A stretch of DNA of 64,000 bases from Oxytricha trifallax (taxonomy: Eukaryota > Ciliophora > Spirotrichea > Sporadotrichida > Oxytrichidae): NCBI GenBank assembly GCA_000711775.1, contig ARYC01002086.1:1-64000 (forward strand). The letters run 5' to 3'. Position numbers and translations under genes: made by a program. The stretch's first letter is position 1. The number at the start of each line of letters is the position of its first letter. The notes under the pieces were generated by a model that saw nothing but the letters and a program-made list of their open reading frames with translations, searched no databases and was not told the origin of the DNA. This document shows, in pieces, positions 48,301 to 57,067 of the stretch.

Positions 48301-50244
48301 CTTAATCAAATCATTTTACTCTGTCGTTTTTAAAATATAAATAAAAAACATCATTACATTTTAATCAAGTTATTGCAAATATGAGTAAAATATTTAATTT
48401 AATCGCACTCTATATATAATTGGCAAAATTTAAGAGAAAAAGTACTATCTAATATATTTTGAATAAATTAGTAATAAAATTACGAGAATAATTTTATTAT
48501 TTAATTTGAAATTTTAATTAAACTGCAAATTTTTACTAAATTTATTTAACAATTTATTTAAGATCTTCATTTTTGATTTGTGTTCTTGTAACATTCAATA
48601 AAATATGTAAAATTAATCTAATATGTATTTATTATCACATTTTCAACTAATTAATTAATTAATTTTGATTGTTGAGCTTCTTCCTGCTGATGTTTATTTC
48701 AAGATTTTACATGATTAGACAGGCTATAAAAGATGGTGAGAAAGGTAGAATTGGAAAGGATCTCAAGGATAGCTTTAGAATATGGTAAATTTAAATACAT
48801 AAAAACCTATCATCTTTAAAAATAATTTGTAGGAATTCTAAAGTTCTGATAGTTGCTTATTTTGGTGACGAGTCAGCTGTGACTTAGAGATTGAATCACA
48901 GGCTTATAAAACTAAGCTGTGATTAAACCTAAATACCTGAGAGATCTATGGAGGAAGACGTAAATCCAAATTAGATCGAGGAGGAAGATGAATATGTGAT
49001 GTATTCAGACAATGAAGAAACTAAATAGCACCAAAATAAGCAGTCGCCAAAAAAAGTGTAAGAGTAATATAAGAAGGCAAACTAAAATTTCCTGTAAAAA
49101 AGCATTTCAAAGCTTTCTGGTAGTAAGAAAAAGAGAGAATAAAATTAGAGGGAGAAGGAGTAGCTCGACCACCAAAACACTTTATAAATGTATTAATAAC
49201 TAATAAGTGTTGACATAAACAACAGTGAAGATATGGGGAGCGTCACTAGTGGTGATCATCAATATCAAAATGATCGAAAGAGTCCAAGGAATTACCTACC
49301 AATGATTGAGGAGGATTTATAAGAGAACAGGGTGTCTAATACTAATGTGCTCAGTTAAGGCGGTAGACAAGTTAGTGGAGGCATCTTAAAAAACAGCGAG
49401 AAAAAAGATGAGCAAGTGTCCTCGTTCTTCTTCAAGAAAGCTCAGCCATTCTATCACTCTGAGAAAAGCATAAAGAAAAGTAAATTCTTAACTCTCCGAT
49501 AAATGCATACTCTATATATTTTTAATTTATAGTTGACAAATTGTTCAGATTGCCTTTGATTATAAGTACCTGCTTGCTTGCTTTTGCTCATGGTTCAAAT
49601 GAAGTAAATGTATCTGCCCCTTGTGGCGCCATGATTTTCCTTCTAAATTCAAATGAATCAATATCTGATGTGGAGGCTTACTAAGGAATGGCTATTGGTT
49701 TAATAAGCTTGATTTTGGGAGTTTTAACACTTGGGAAGAGATATTTGCATAAATATAGAAAGAAGTTCATGAAAACTACATTATCAAAGTAAGTAAAAAT
49801 GTGAAATCAAAATTGAATCATTTATTCACTTCTTAAACTCCAAATGTTAACTTGTTTGGATAGTGGATTTATTGCAAATACAAGTGCCAGCATATGCCTC
49901 TTAATTTGCTCATTTTTCGGATACCCTGCATCTTTGACCTATCTAATCACTCGTAAGTTTATATAACCACAATTACTTGCTTTATGCTTTTTTCCTAATT
50001 AAATTTGTCTGATTTATGAATATTCTAAACTTTTAATACAGCAAATATCTACTTACTAAATAAAGTATCCAAGGGCAAAAAAATGAAATTTAAGAAGATT
50101 TGGTAAGGTGTACTATTCGTTCTTGGGACAGTAATTGCTTGTGCACTATTTAGTTTAGGATTATATTATTTATTTTCATCTATGGATAAAGAGCTTGGAG
50201 ATCCACATCCCTCATAAGATTAAGAGGCATATCGAATTAATTGA
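42333..50244 (+). CDS. PiT/PHO4-family phosphate transporter, interrupted by an IES and a TBE transposon
   Basis: ATG 42333, TGA 50242. The family imports inorganic phosphate with Na+ or H+. PiT proteins have two inverted halves, each with a G-x-N-D-x-A-N-like motif. Half 1: FCIGGTALANVIGIPYIS then SVVFEALGNIIL, then LPMSSTYITFSGLTGV. Half 2 (49550-50000): LLAFAHGSNEVNVSAPCGAMIF, then GFIANTSASICLLI and FFGYPASLTYLIT. The two halves are joined by a long charged cytoplasmic loop (48840-49490), as usual for eukaryotic members. GT-AG introns join in frame near 42469, 42725, 43468-43550, 48788, 49482, 49790 and 49951. A 456-bp IES splits half 1, and the TBE element at 43710-47806 lies between 43640 and 48660 in a second, undelimited IES. 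Confidence 0.85.
42891..43355 (+). other. IES with 9-bp pointer TGTTTTTGG
   Basis: TGTTTTTGG at 42891-42899 and 43347-43355. Excision of 456 bp leaves one copy and gives LFVFGFNPYN in frame across the junction inside a membrane helix of the transporter. The interior is a foldback element. Confidence 0.8.
42900..43346. mobile_element. MITE-like foldback element inside the IES
   Basis: The ends are inverted repeats: left about 42900-43026 (starting GGTACCCCCTCCAAAACTGG) against right about 43181-43346. Shared blocks are AAAACTGGAAC, TTTTTACAC, AATTAGCC and CATATAATTTGCCTATCC; the right arm has an extra 20-30 bp and a run of 12 G. The middle is AT-rich and without coding capacity. The element fills the IES exactly, so the eliminated segment is a non-autonomous transposon. 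Confidence 0.7.
43710..43794 (+). repeat. TBE left terminal inverted repeat
   Basis: 85 bp starting with two C4A4-type units; mirrored at 47722-47806. Confidence 0.95.
43848..45290 (-). pseudogene. TBE 57-kDa-type zinc-finger/kinase protein, frameshifted
   Basis: ATG 45290 (MAANLNRK), final TGA 43850-43848. First finger CDECQNFFS...KRHIKEM, second beginning CTTCM. A 2-bp deletion after CTTCM, relative to copy 2, shifts the frame inside the second finger. The kinase domain keeps the VHRDLKPEN region (about 44285), and the sequence after it is shared with copy 2, with more frame breaks (for example near 44260-44360). Same orientation and position relative to the terminal repeat as in copies 2 and 3. 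Confidence 0.85.
45490..45680. promoter_or_regulatory. TBE internal divergent region with TAGTACTAATTAA-like repeats
   Basis: Between the divergent kinase and 22-kDa-type genes. At least five variants of GGTACTAATTAA or its complement occur (GGTACTGGTACCAATTA, GGTACTAATTAAG, GGTACAAATTAAA, TAGTACCAGTACTAATTAA, TTTAGTACTAATTTAA). The palindromic core GTAC and the position between two divergent genes suggest binding sites for promoters or transposase. Confidence 0.5.
45851..46640 (+). CDS. TBE 22-kDa-type protein
   Basis: ATG 45851 (MESLNDQMKRVEAQQM). Two tiny GT-AG introns, 45951-45986 (36 nt) and 46377-46402 (26 nt), restore one frame: LTLH joined to VGLFLPTIEG, and YLS joined to RKSGTGIYLMKEHAK. 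The product is charged, with a basic C-terminal run (KKRRRKRSQ). It is the middle, plus-strand gene of the element; its role in TBE transposition is not known. It is the best-preserved gene of this copy. The exact stop is uncertain: the frame stays open beyond 46640. Confidence 0.7.
46680..47704 (-). pseudogene. TBE 42-kDa-type DDE transposase, degenerate
   Basis: ATG 47704 (MRNRNQPNLGSIYDEQYLD). An N-terminal helix-turn-helix region (YTAIARLLHKSAPTVRYH) is followed by a Tc1/mariner-like catalytic domain: QTIANIYRRNGITFK, then NNIKFIHAYEAVFTFNTF, then IILLVDNLSVHKTKE (second acidic motif) and YNVPYSPQ followed by IEFYWSQIK (third). At least three frameshifts are seen: after YNSGS, after the LHS segment, and after YSPQL. 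Where the first catalytic Asp is expected the text is AYE, so Asp appears replaced. This copy should be inactive. Confidence 0.8.
47722..47806 (-). repeat. TBE right terminal inverted repeat
   Basis: 85 bp, reverse complement of 43710-43794 with one or two mismatches, ending in G4T4G4T4G. The AAT duplication follows. Confidence 0.95.
47810..48665. other. AT-rich DNA between TBE and the next transporter exon
   Basis: About 850 bp of AT-rich DNA without coding pattern, ending in an (ATTA)n run at 48651-48664. I take it as the rest of the IES that hosts the TBE insertion; the pointer pair was not found. Confidence 0.5.
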
Positions 50245-50399
50245 TTAGTTAATTTTAATTAAGTGATTTATTATTTATTACGCAAATACATTATGAATAA
50301 ATACACAGTAGGAAAAGATATAATTAATATTTGGATTGCTTTGTCCGAATGAAGATTACTAGGTTTGCCCTGTTTATTGTTTCCATCTTAACTTGCTTG

Positions 50400-53300
50400 C
50401 AATTCAATATATATTTTATAGTTGGGTTCAGTCCGGGTTTAAGTCCGTTTGCTTTATTAAATACAATATTACTCAAGGTATTACTTTAGTTGCTGCCACC
50501 AGTTGTCAATAAAGATTATCCTTGCTTGAAAACAGCAGATCTAGTCACAGTACTGTTTTATGATGGATCTACAATAAAAATCAATATAAAACGCTTTAAT
50601 AATCTTACTGTATTTCACTCTGTTTTGAGTAGCTCCATATTACTAAACTTATCTAAGACTCTATATAAAGTCAAAGAGCTATTACCATTCTAACTTGGAC
50701 TGGATGGTCTCTTATTTGGAGCACTTGATGGCCTTGGCTGTCCAGTCTTGTTAGGACCTAGTTTCGCTAAGTTTGAAGCACCAGAGTGTAAAATTGTATT
50801 GGAAGAGCCTCCTGTGGCTGACTGAATTCTCTAATTAGTTGTATTTTGATTTAAGAGTCCTCCTCCAATAGAGGTTGCTGTGTTGCTATTCATAATTCTA
50901 CACAAAAATTATAAAAATAAATTGATGCTTACTTAATTGGACCATTTCTAAAAGAGTTTAACATGTTCTTTGATTGATTAGTTTGCTAAGTGGTTCCCAG
51001 AGAGTTCTAATCTTGTTTCTAATGACCAAAGTTTGATTGGGAATTGTTGTTGTTCATCATTACGGTTGATTGATTATATAATTTATCAAGCATGATAAGT
51101 ATATTAAGCTGTTCTGAGTTGAGCTCTATTGTGTAGATTTACTATAAAACTTTAAGCAGGATAAAACTCTCTGAAAAGTCTACAATTCTATTTGCTCTTT
51201 TCATATTATCTAATCCACTTGATGTATGAAGAACCTGATTTCCACCAGCACTTTGTCTCTTTTTAGCTGATGAATTGATTTCATGCAAAGATTATTACTT
51301 TGATTAAACACTTGGTGAGATGCCTCTAATCTTTTAATGTGAAGAATTCAAGTTTATGTTTTATTATGAGAGCACTGTTTGATGTTGGGGGTGTGATGGA
51401 GGAAGCTTTTGTTGGTAAGCTGAATTTAAAGCAAATATGTTTACATTTACTTTAAGAGAGTATTTTGCTTTTACACTTTCAAAATGTTTTAGTTCTCATT
51501 ATTCTAGCCCATATTTTCTAATTAAAGGGGCTTTTAATGTAGCACAGAAGAAATGTTTATGTTGGATTTGTCATCATTGACTGTATTTTTCTAAGGTATT
51601 TTTTAGGTTAACTCTCGCTTTTTAGGTTCTAAATTATTAACCTAAGCTTGGTAATTTACGAAATTTGATTAATCTTATAATGGCTGATGATTTTACTATT
51701 GTTATTGTGCTACTCCATTGCTATTTCCCATCATGAACTTAGAGGGCTGAGGATTAATCATAGTCAAGTTCTCTTATTACTTTTGGAGATGATTATTGCT
51801 GTTACTTTGCACATTACTATGCAATTGCTGTTGTTATTGCTAAACTGGATGAAAATTTATCTGAGCGACAGGTGGCTACTGCTACTGCTACTAGAAATTA
51901 GTTTATAAAGGTTAGCCTTGTACTGTGGAAGTTTTAGCCAGGAACCTACTTTTGGGAACATTTAGGATCTGGTTGTTTTGTTATTGATTGTGTAGGTTTT
52001 GTTGAGATTGGGCGATCTTTAATCTTGAACCTTTTACGATTGGCTTGAAATGTCTTTGTTCTCTATGGTGCATAATTGGGGGTGGATTAATCAAGTTATT
52101 AGTTAATTCAAAATTAATAATGAAGTTTTACAGATTCAAATCAGCTGAAAAGTAATTGTTTTAATCTATAATAACAAGATCTTCTTCGTCTGGTCCCTCC
52201 TCAGCCAAGGGTCTTTTATTGATAACATTTCAACTATTTCCTAAATTAATACTCAACCCATTTCAAAGTGAAATTCTTCTCGATATCAATATTTACTTAA
52301 GAGAAATCAGTGTATATCATACATAATTATGATTGCGTCAAATTTGAGAATTTAAATATGTGTTTCTTAATATAAGTTCTTCATTTTCAAGATGAATGTT
52401 GTTATCTGAAAGTTCACTCCAAAGAGTCTTATTGTGAATAATTTACTTGTAATATTTTTTCCCCTAGATTTGACTAAATTTTTTCATCTCCAAATCAGGT
52501 CTTCTTGAATTGAGGAATTCAAGAGTTTTAAGCAAGCTCCATCTGTATCTTCTCATTATAAATGCAGCAATTACAAAACACGCTCTGTTTTAAGCCTAAT
52601 TATTATAAAATTTGTCAACTAATCCAACTTAATTATGACTTTAAATATTGTTAGTTTTAATCTGGAATTTTCTCTTGAGAATCAAAAAGTGTTATAGATA
52701 TTTAGAAATAATTGAAGGTTCCCAGTGATTTGGTAATTAAGTTCCTGCATTAAATAACAAATAAAAAGTTTATTTGAGTATATAAATTCAAGATCAAATA
52801 TAACATAAAATGAGTAATAGCGAAATAATATAGAATTTAAATTAGGACAATAGTGACAAAATAATATAAAACCCTGTCATCGGGTAAAAGTTATAATTGA
52901 GGAATTTGAAAATCTTAATGAATAATTTTAATTTTAGCATTATATCATTTGGAATTATAATAATTCATATTTAAAGAACTTTGCATAAATAAATCTGTTA
53001 GAGTTCATTATTTCTTTAATAATCCAATTAATAAAAATATAAGAATTATGAATTATTGCACTTTTCCAATAAAATGCGCTCAAAATAAAAAATCAAATAA
53101 ATTCTTCATAAATAATTTAGAATCAATAGCTAAAAAACAACATTGAATGTTTAATAACTCAATGCTATAAAATTATTATTGGAATTTTTCTCCTAGATAA
53201 TATAATAAATACATCAAAATAGAAACTTTATCGAAGCTATAGGGTTAGAAAATTTTTAATAACTTAAAAAGAGTAATTGATAACTTTTCAATTCAAATAA

Positions 53301-55038
53301 TTGAATAAACTAAAGATTTTAGATTTAAACATAAGAAATTCTCTTAGATAATTAAATGGGATTATAGGCTAATTCTCGTTATTATTTCATGATAGCAAAG
53401 GCTTGTATTTTATATATCAGTGGAAAAGTTTTCGCCCTTTTTCACTATCACTTTATTTATATTTTGTTTTAAATTACCCCTCAATACTTTCATTTGTATG
53501 ATGGAATGTGTTTTGTTGATCTTGTAAATGTATTTGGATTTCAAATTTTAAAGTAAAATCTTTTTACCTCTTAATTTGCTTGGAGAGTAACCTCTTAAAG
53601 TTGGAAAAAATGTAAAATATTTTTATAATACTCTCTGTTTGCTTGGTTAGGTGGATTTCCGCTGACTTGGGTATTAATTTTGATATTTTATGAGTAGCTC
53701 CTGTAGTTGAAGTCAAAGAGGTATAGGAAAATAGATAATTTATCTCAATTATTAATTGTTAATTTTAAAATTAAATGCATTTAGATCATATTTTCATAAA
53801 TTTAATTTGATTGATTAGTTTTCATGATGAAGCTGTTCTATGAGATATTTGTATTAAGTTTTTTTCTATTGAGTAGAAGAACTATTGCCAGAAATTTACT
53901 ATGTAGGTGTCTGGGGTCTCTTAGGTACGCTTCCAGGCCTCTATTGAGTATTTAACCCTGATAGACTTCCAGATGTAGGGGTGTACTTAGAAACCTACAA
54001 AGGTGCTCTTTTCTATATACATTACGAAAAAATTATTAAAAAAATGTCAACAGCTATTTTGACTATAAATTGTAGTATTTTCATTTTTTATACTTTGGCT
54101 TTTGTTGGTGTAAATTCTGAATTGGTTGTTAGAGAGTAATCATAATTTAGATTTATAATTTTCTAATTGCGTTGACATCGAAGAAAAATTTACAAATTAT
54201 TATAAATCTTAAATTAATTGAATCATAAGATTTTAAATTCTTTTATTGATAGCAGTTTCATCAACCCATTTAATTATATTTTATAAATGTTTACAAAAAT
54301 AAATACAATAGAGATCAGCAAGTGGTGCCATTTGAGAATTTATAATTCCTTTTCTTTGAAAATTTTTTCATAAGTTCAGTCCATCTCTATGTCTTAGGCC
54401 CCATTCCTCTCTAATGCAACTTATTTTCATATTAAGATAACTAACTCAAAAAGCTGCTTCTCATCTCTAATGTATCTTAATTTATTTTCAATTCAACAAA
54501 TGATCAAATCATTATATACGAGTGAGCTTTTTTAAGCCTTGCATGATTGAACTAACACCGATTCTTAATTGTCTATTGCCTCTTCCATAAACTTATAGAT
54601 TTCATCTGGAATACTATAATTATTAAGTAAAAATAAAGCGTTTGCTTCTCATCATCTTGCCAATTCAAAGTCAGATAAAGTACTCCTATAGGTTCCCATA
54701 GTATTAATATTATTATTATTATTTTGGTTTTAAGACATTTTAAGTTCCTGCTGTATTTACAACTCTTGTGACTTTATTCGCTGCTACAAATTCGAGATCC
54801 TACAAAAAGAAGATTAAGTTAAGCAATTCTTAAAGATAAACTAATAATAAAAATCTTTTGAGGGAAATGGAGTAGAATCTCCAAAACCCTCTACAAAATC
54901 AAAAAAAACGAATAAAATTTGAGAATGAAGTCTAAAATAACCTACTTGAGCTCCGTACTCATCGCAGATGAATATACCGTCTTTAATCTTAATCACTCCA
55001 ATGATATCGCCCTAGTCTTACTCCTCATTTCCAAACAT
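50400..55038 (-). CDS. Dual-specificity phosphatase-like protein with Gln-rich tail, scrambled
   Basis: ATG 55038 (MFGNEEQDQGDIIGVIKIKDG). After an intron follow DLEFVAANKVTRVVNTAG, PIGVLYLTLNWQ and IPDEIYKFMEEAIDNQESVLVQS, all in order down to 54530. The rest of the domain is out of order: NRACFVIAAFIMRRYRW to RPDLEM (52597-52484), then SSFLSQLSQYENKL to QRWTEL (54467-54372), then SDNNIHLENEELILRN (from 52416). The active site, normally HCx5R, reads Q-S-x5-R, so the catalytic Cys is Ser and the protein is probably a pseudophosphatase. Downstream (52300-50440) a long Gln/Asn/Ser-rich sequence continues on the same strand (EEGPDEEDLVIID, PPIMHHREQRHF, poly-Gln); its attachment to this gene is inferred. 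Frame breaks near 54690-54730 are unexplained. Confidence 0.7.
52484..52597 (-). other. Scrambled segment (k+1) of the phosphatase gene
   Basis: Bounded by TTTTAAGCCT (52588-52597) and TCATCTC (52484-52490). It encodes KAQNRACFVIAAFIM and LLKTLEFLNSRRPDLEM, the helix after the active-site loop and the RRPD motif of dual-specificity phosphatases. Its first pointer recurs at 54530-54539. Confidence 0.75.
53420..54130 (-). CDS. Coding-like Pro/Ser/Thr-rich segments within the phosphatase IES
   Basis: Minus-strand blocks about 54010-53880 (SKYTPTSGSLSGLNTQQ and GSVPKRPQTPTQQ) and 53740-53580 (STTGATHKISKLIPKSAEI) have the composition of disordered coding sequence and lie between AT-rich gaps. 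They sit inside the 1.94-kb interval between phosphatase segments, so they may be more scrambled pieces of its tail or belong to another gene. Order and pointers were not resolved. Confidence 0.4.
54372..54467 (-). other. Scrambled segment (k+2) of the phosphatase gene
   Basis: Bounded by TCATCTC at 54461-54467 and AAGTTCA at 54372-54378 (GAGATGA and TGAACTT in gene sense). It encodes SSFLSQLSQYENKLHQRG and GPKTQRWTEL. Both boundary motifs recur at 52484-52490 and 52410-52416, its partners in the rearranged gene. Confidence 0.75.
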
Positions 55039-55145
55039 GTTTTATTAAATTAATAAAATTTGGTCAATTAACTTAAAAAATAATGATGATAAAAATTTTT
55101 ATAATAATAATACTGAGCTGGTGGGGCAATATTCTGGTTTTACGC

Positions 55146-55566
55146 TATTGTAGGAATACATTTGATTTGGTTAATTAAATTAAAAATAAATAAATATTAA
55201 TCTAAATTATTGGCGGTTAACTTTCTGAAAACCCTGACAATATGGTACTTGTTCGATAGAGAATTCAAAATCAGCTGGACTTTACTATTGGCGGTACCCC
55301 TCTATCGCATCCCTGAAGCGAGATAAATCGACTTTAATTTTGGGTGATTTGTTTAGTTGATTTTAAACCCAAAATTAAAGTCGATTTATCTCGCTTCATG
55401 GATGCGATAGAGGGGTACCGCCAATAGTAAAGTCCTGCTGATTTTGAATTCTTTATCGAACAAGTACCATATTGTCAGGGTTTTCAGAAAGTTAACCGCC
55501 AATAATTTAGATTAATATTTATTTATTTTTAATTTAATTAACCAAATCAAATGTATTCCTACAATA
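55146..55566. mobile_element. Palindromic MITE with 199-bp arms and TA duplication
   Basis: The arms 55146-55344 and 55368-55566 are reverse complements with only three mismatches noted, around a 23-nt loop. The tips read TA-TTGTAGGAATAC and GTATTCCTACAA-TA, so the element is probably 55148-55564 with a TA target duplication, as for Tc1/mariner-type elements. No coding capacity. It lies just upstream of the phosphatase gene start. Confidence 0.85.
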
Positions 55567-55734
55567 TCTATTAGTGCTAAGCTTGAAATTTAAAAATATG
55601 AATTAAATTTAAGGATAGTTTAAATTAAATTCTTTATTTCATACATTTTTAAATAATTAAAATTGTTGTGTTGGAGCAACTTGATTATTCCCAAAATCTA
55701 ATACATTTAAACTGACATTAATTTTAATAATTAA

Positions 55735-56365
55735 TATCATAATAAAATAGTATTACTGAATATTGAGCTATTGTTGGTTCTATAGTCCAACGCCATTGAA
55801 CTATTACTGCTATTATAGTTAATTGCTATTATTTTAGAAGAAATTTTATTGTTGCTGCAAGTTTCCCCCAATACCCTGGCTAGCTGATTGATGTGAAAGC
55901 AGCTGTGATGGTAATTGTTAGTTGCCGAAGCCAGATCCAATCTATTATTGCTAAAGGTTTTACTGCTGCTCATTGAAATGCATTCCCATATTATTTTCAA
56001 TAATAAATAAAGATATTATCTAAGTTTTGAAAGAAAACCAAGTGTAATTACCTTAAATTAAATATAGTAAAGATTATATTATTCATAGATTGTTGTTAAG
56101 TTTACTACTATTGAATCAATGGCTATTATTGTAACATTATATATTAAATTAGCAAATTAGTAAATAAACTTTAATTTGTATTGCACAATACTACTACTGT
56201 CTTTATTGGTTGTACACCTTGAATGAGTCCATGGGTTGAGGGGGTTAGTGGTGGTGACCTCCCGAGGGCAATGCATGCTATAAATTATTGTTGGTTTAAG
56301 AGGGCATTTGCTGTGAATGCTATTGGAAATGTTGCTGAGGTAGTTGTTATTACTGAGTTCATAAA
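55735..56365 (-). CDS. Gln-rich coding segments, unknown protein
   Basis: Block 56350-56170 reads LPQQHFQQHSQQMPSQ, then HALPSGGHHHQPPQPMDSF. Block 56140-56040 is short and Gln-rich. Block 56000-55737 reads MGMHFNEQQQ, IGSGFGNQQLPSQLLSHQ, then poly-Gln. A TGA precedes the first block, so the start lies in another segment or at 55991 (MGMHFN). It could be the N-terminus of a separate gene or a displaced part of the Gln-rich tail of the phosphatase. Confidence 0.45.
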
Positions 56366-56369
56366 TAAA

Positions 56370-57067
56370 TTTTAATTTATCTAAAAATTTATTACAATCA
56401 AAAGATTATTCTTATATGACTCAATTAAGTATATTATAACAATTATTTGGCTTTAAAAATATTCCAACTAAATTACCCCCCCCCTCCTTAATATTTAAAA
56501 AAATATAATAACTATGAGTTGTTTTCATATACATATTTAAAATATACAATGAATTTAGATTATTATAGTCTGAGATGAAATATTAAAGCAATTTAATTAT
56601 TAAGTTTAAATTTGAATATATTGCATAAACTTATTTTCCAACGTTTAGATTTATTTCAACTCACAAATAAAAAAGTTAATACTTAAAAATTATGTGGAAG
56701 AAATTTTAAATATACTTTTCCACAGAAATAGGTATAAAATGTGAATAAATTGAAATAAGAATTTATTAGTCTATAGATATATAAAAATGTATTGGAAACT
56801 ATAAATCGATAAGAAATAATTAGAATGGTTGCAATCAATTTTATAAAATTAAGTCGAAATTTTTAGGTATAATAGAAATATATTTAAATTAAAAATTCTA
56901 ATAAACTGTTTTTGGACTTTTTATTTAATATTATATTTTTATAAATAATCTCGAATCACATCAAAATTTTTAATAGTTTGCAGTATAGTTAAAATTATGC
57001 ATTAAATATTAATTATAAGTATCTTTATTTAAGAACTATATATAAAATAGATTGAATAAAAAGGATT
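56370..57067. other. AT-rich spacer upstream of the Ca2+-ATPase
   Basis: About 700 AT-rich bases with a short C-run near 56467; no gene seen. It probably includes the promoter of the downstream ATPase. Confidence 0.5.

Noticed and set aside
51687..51908. Leu-rich plus-strand frame resembling a membrane protein
   Set aside because: It is the antisense of a poly-Gln stretch of the minus-strand gene.
56460..56480. C-run as a remnant of the foldback element in the transporter IES
   Set aside because: The flanking sequence does not match the element beyond the homopolymer.
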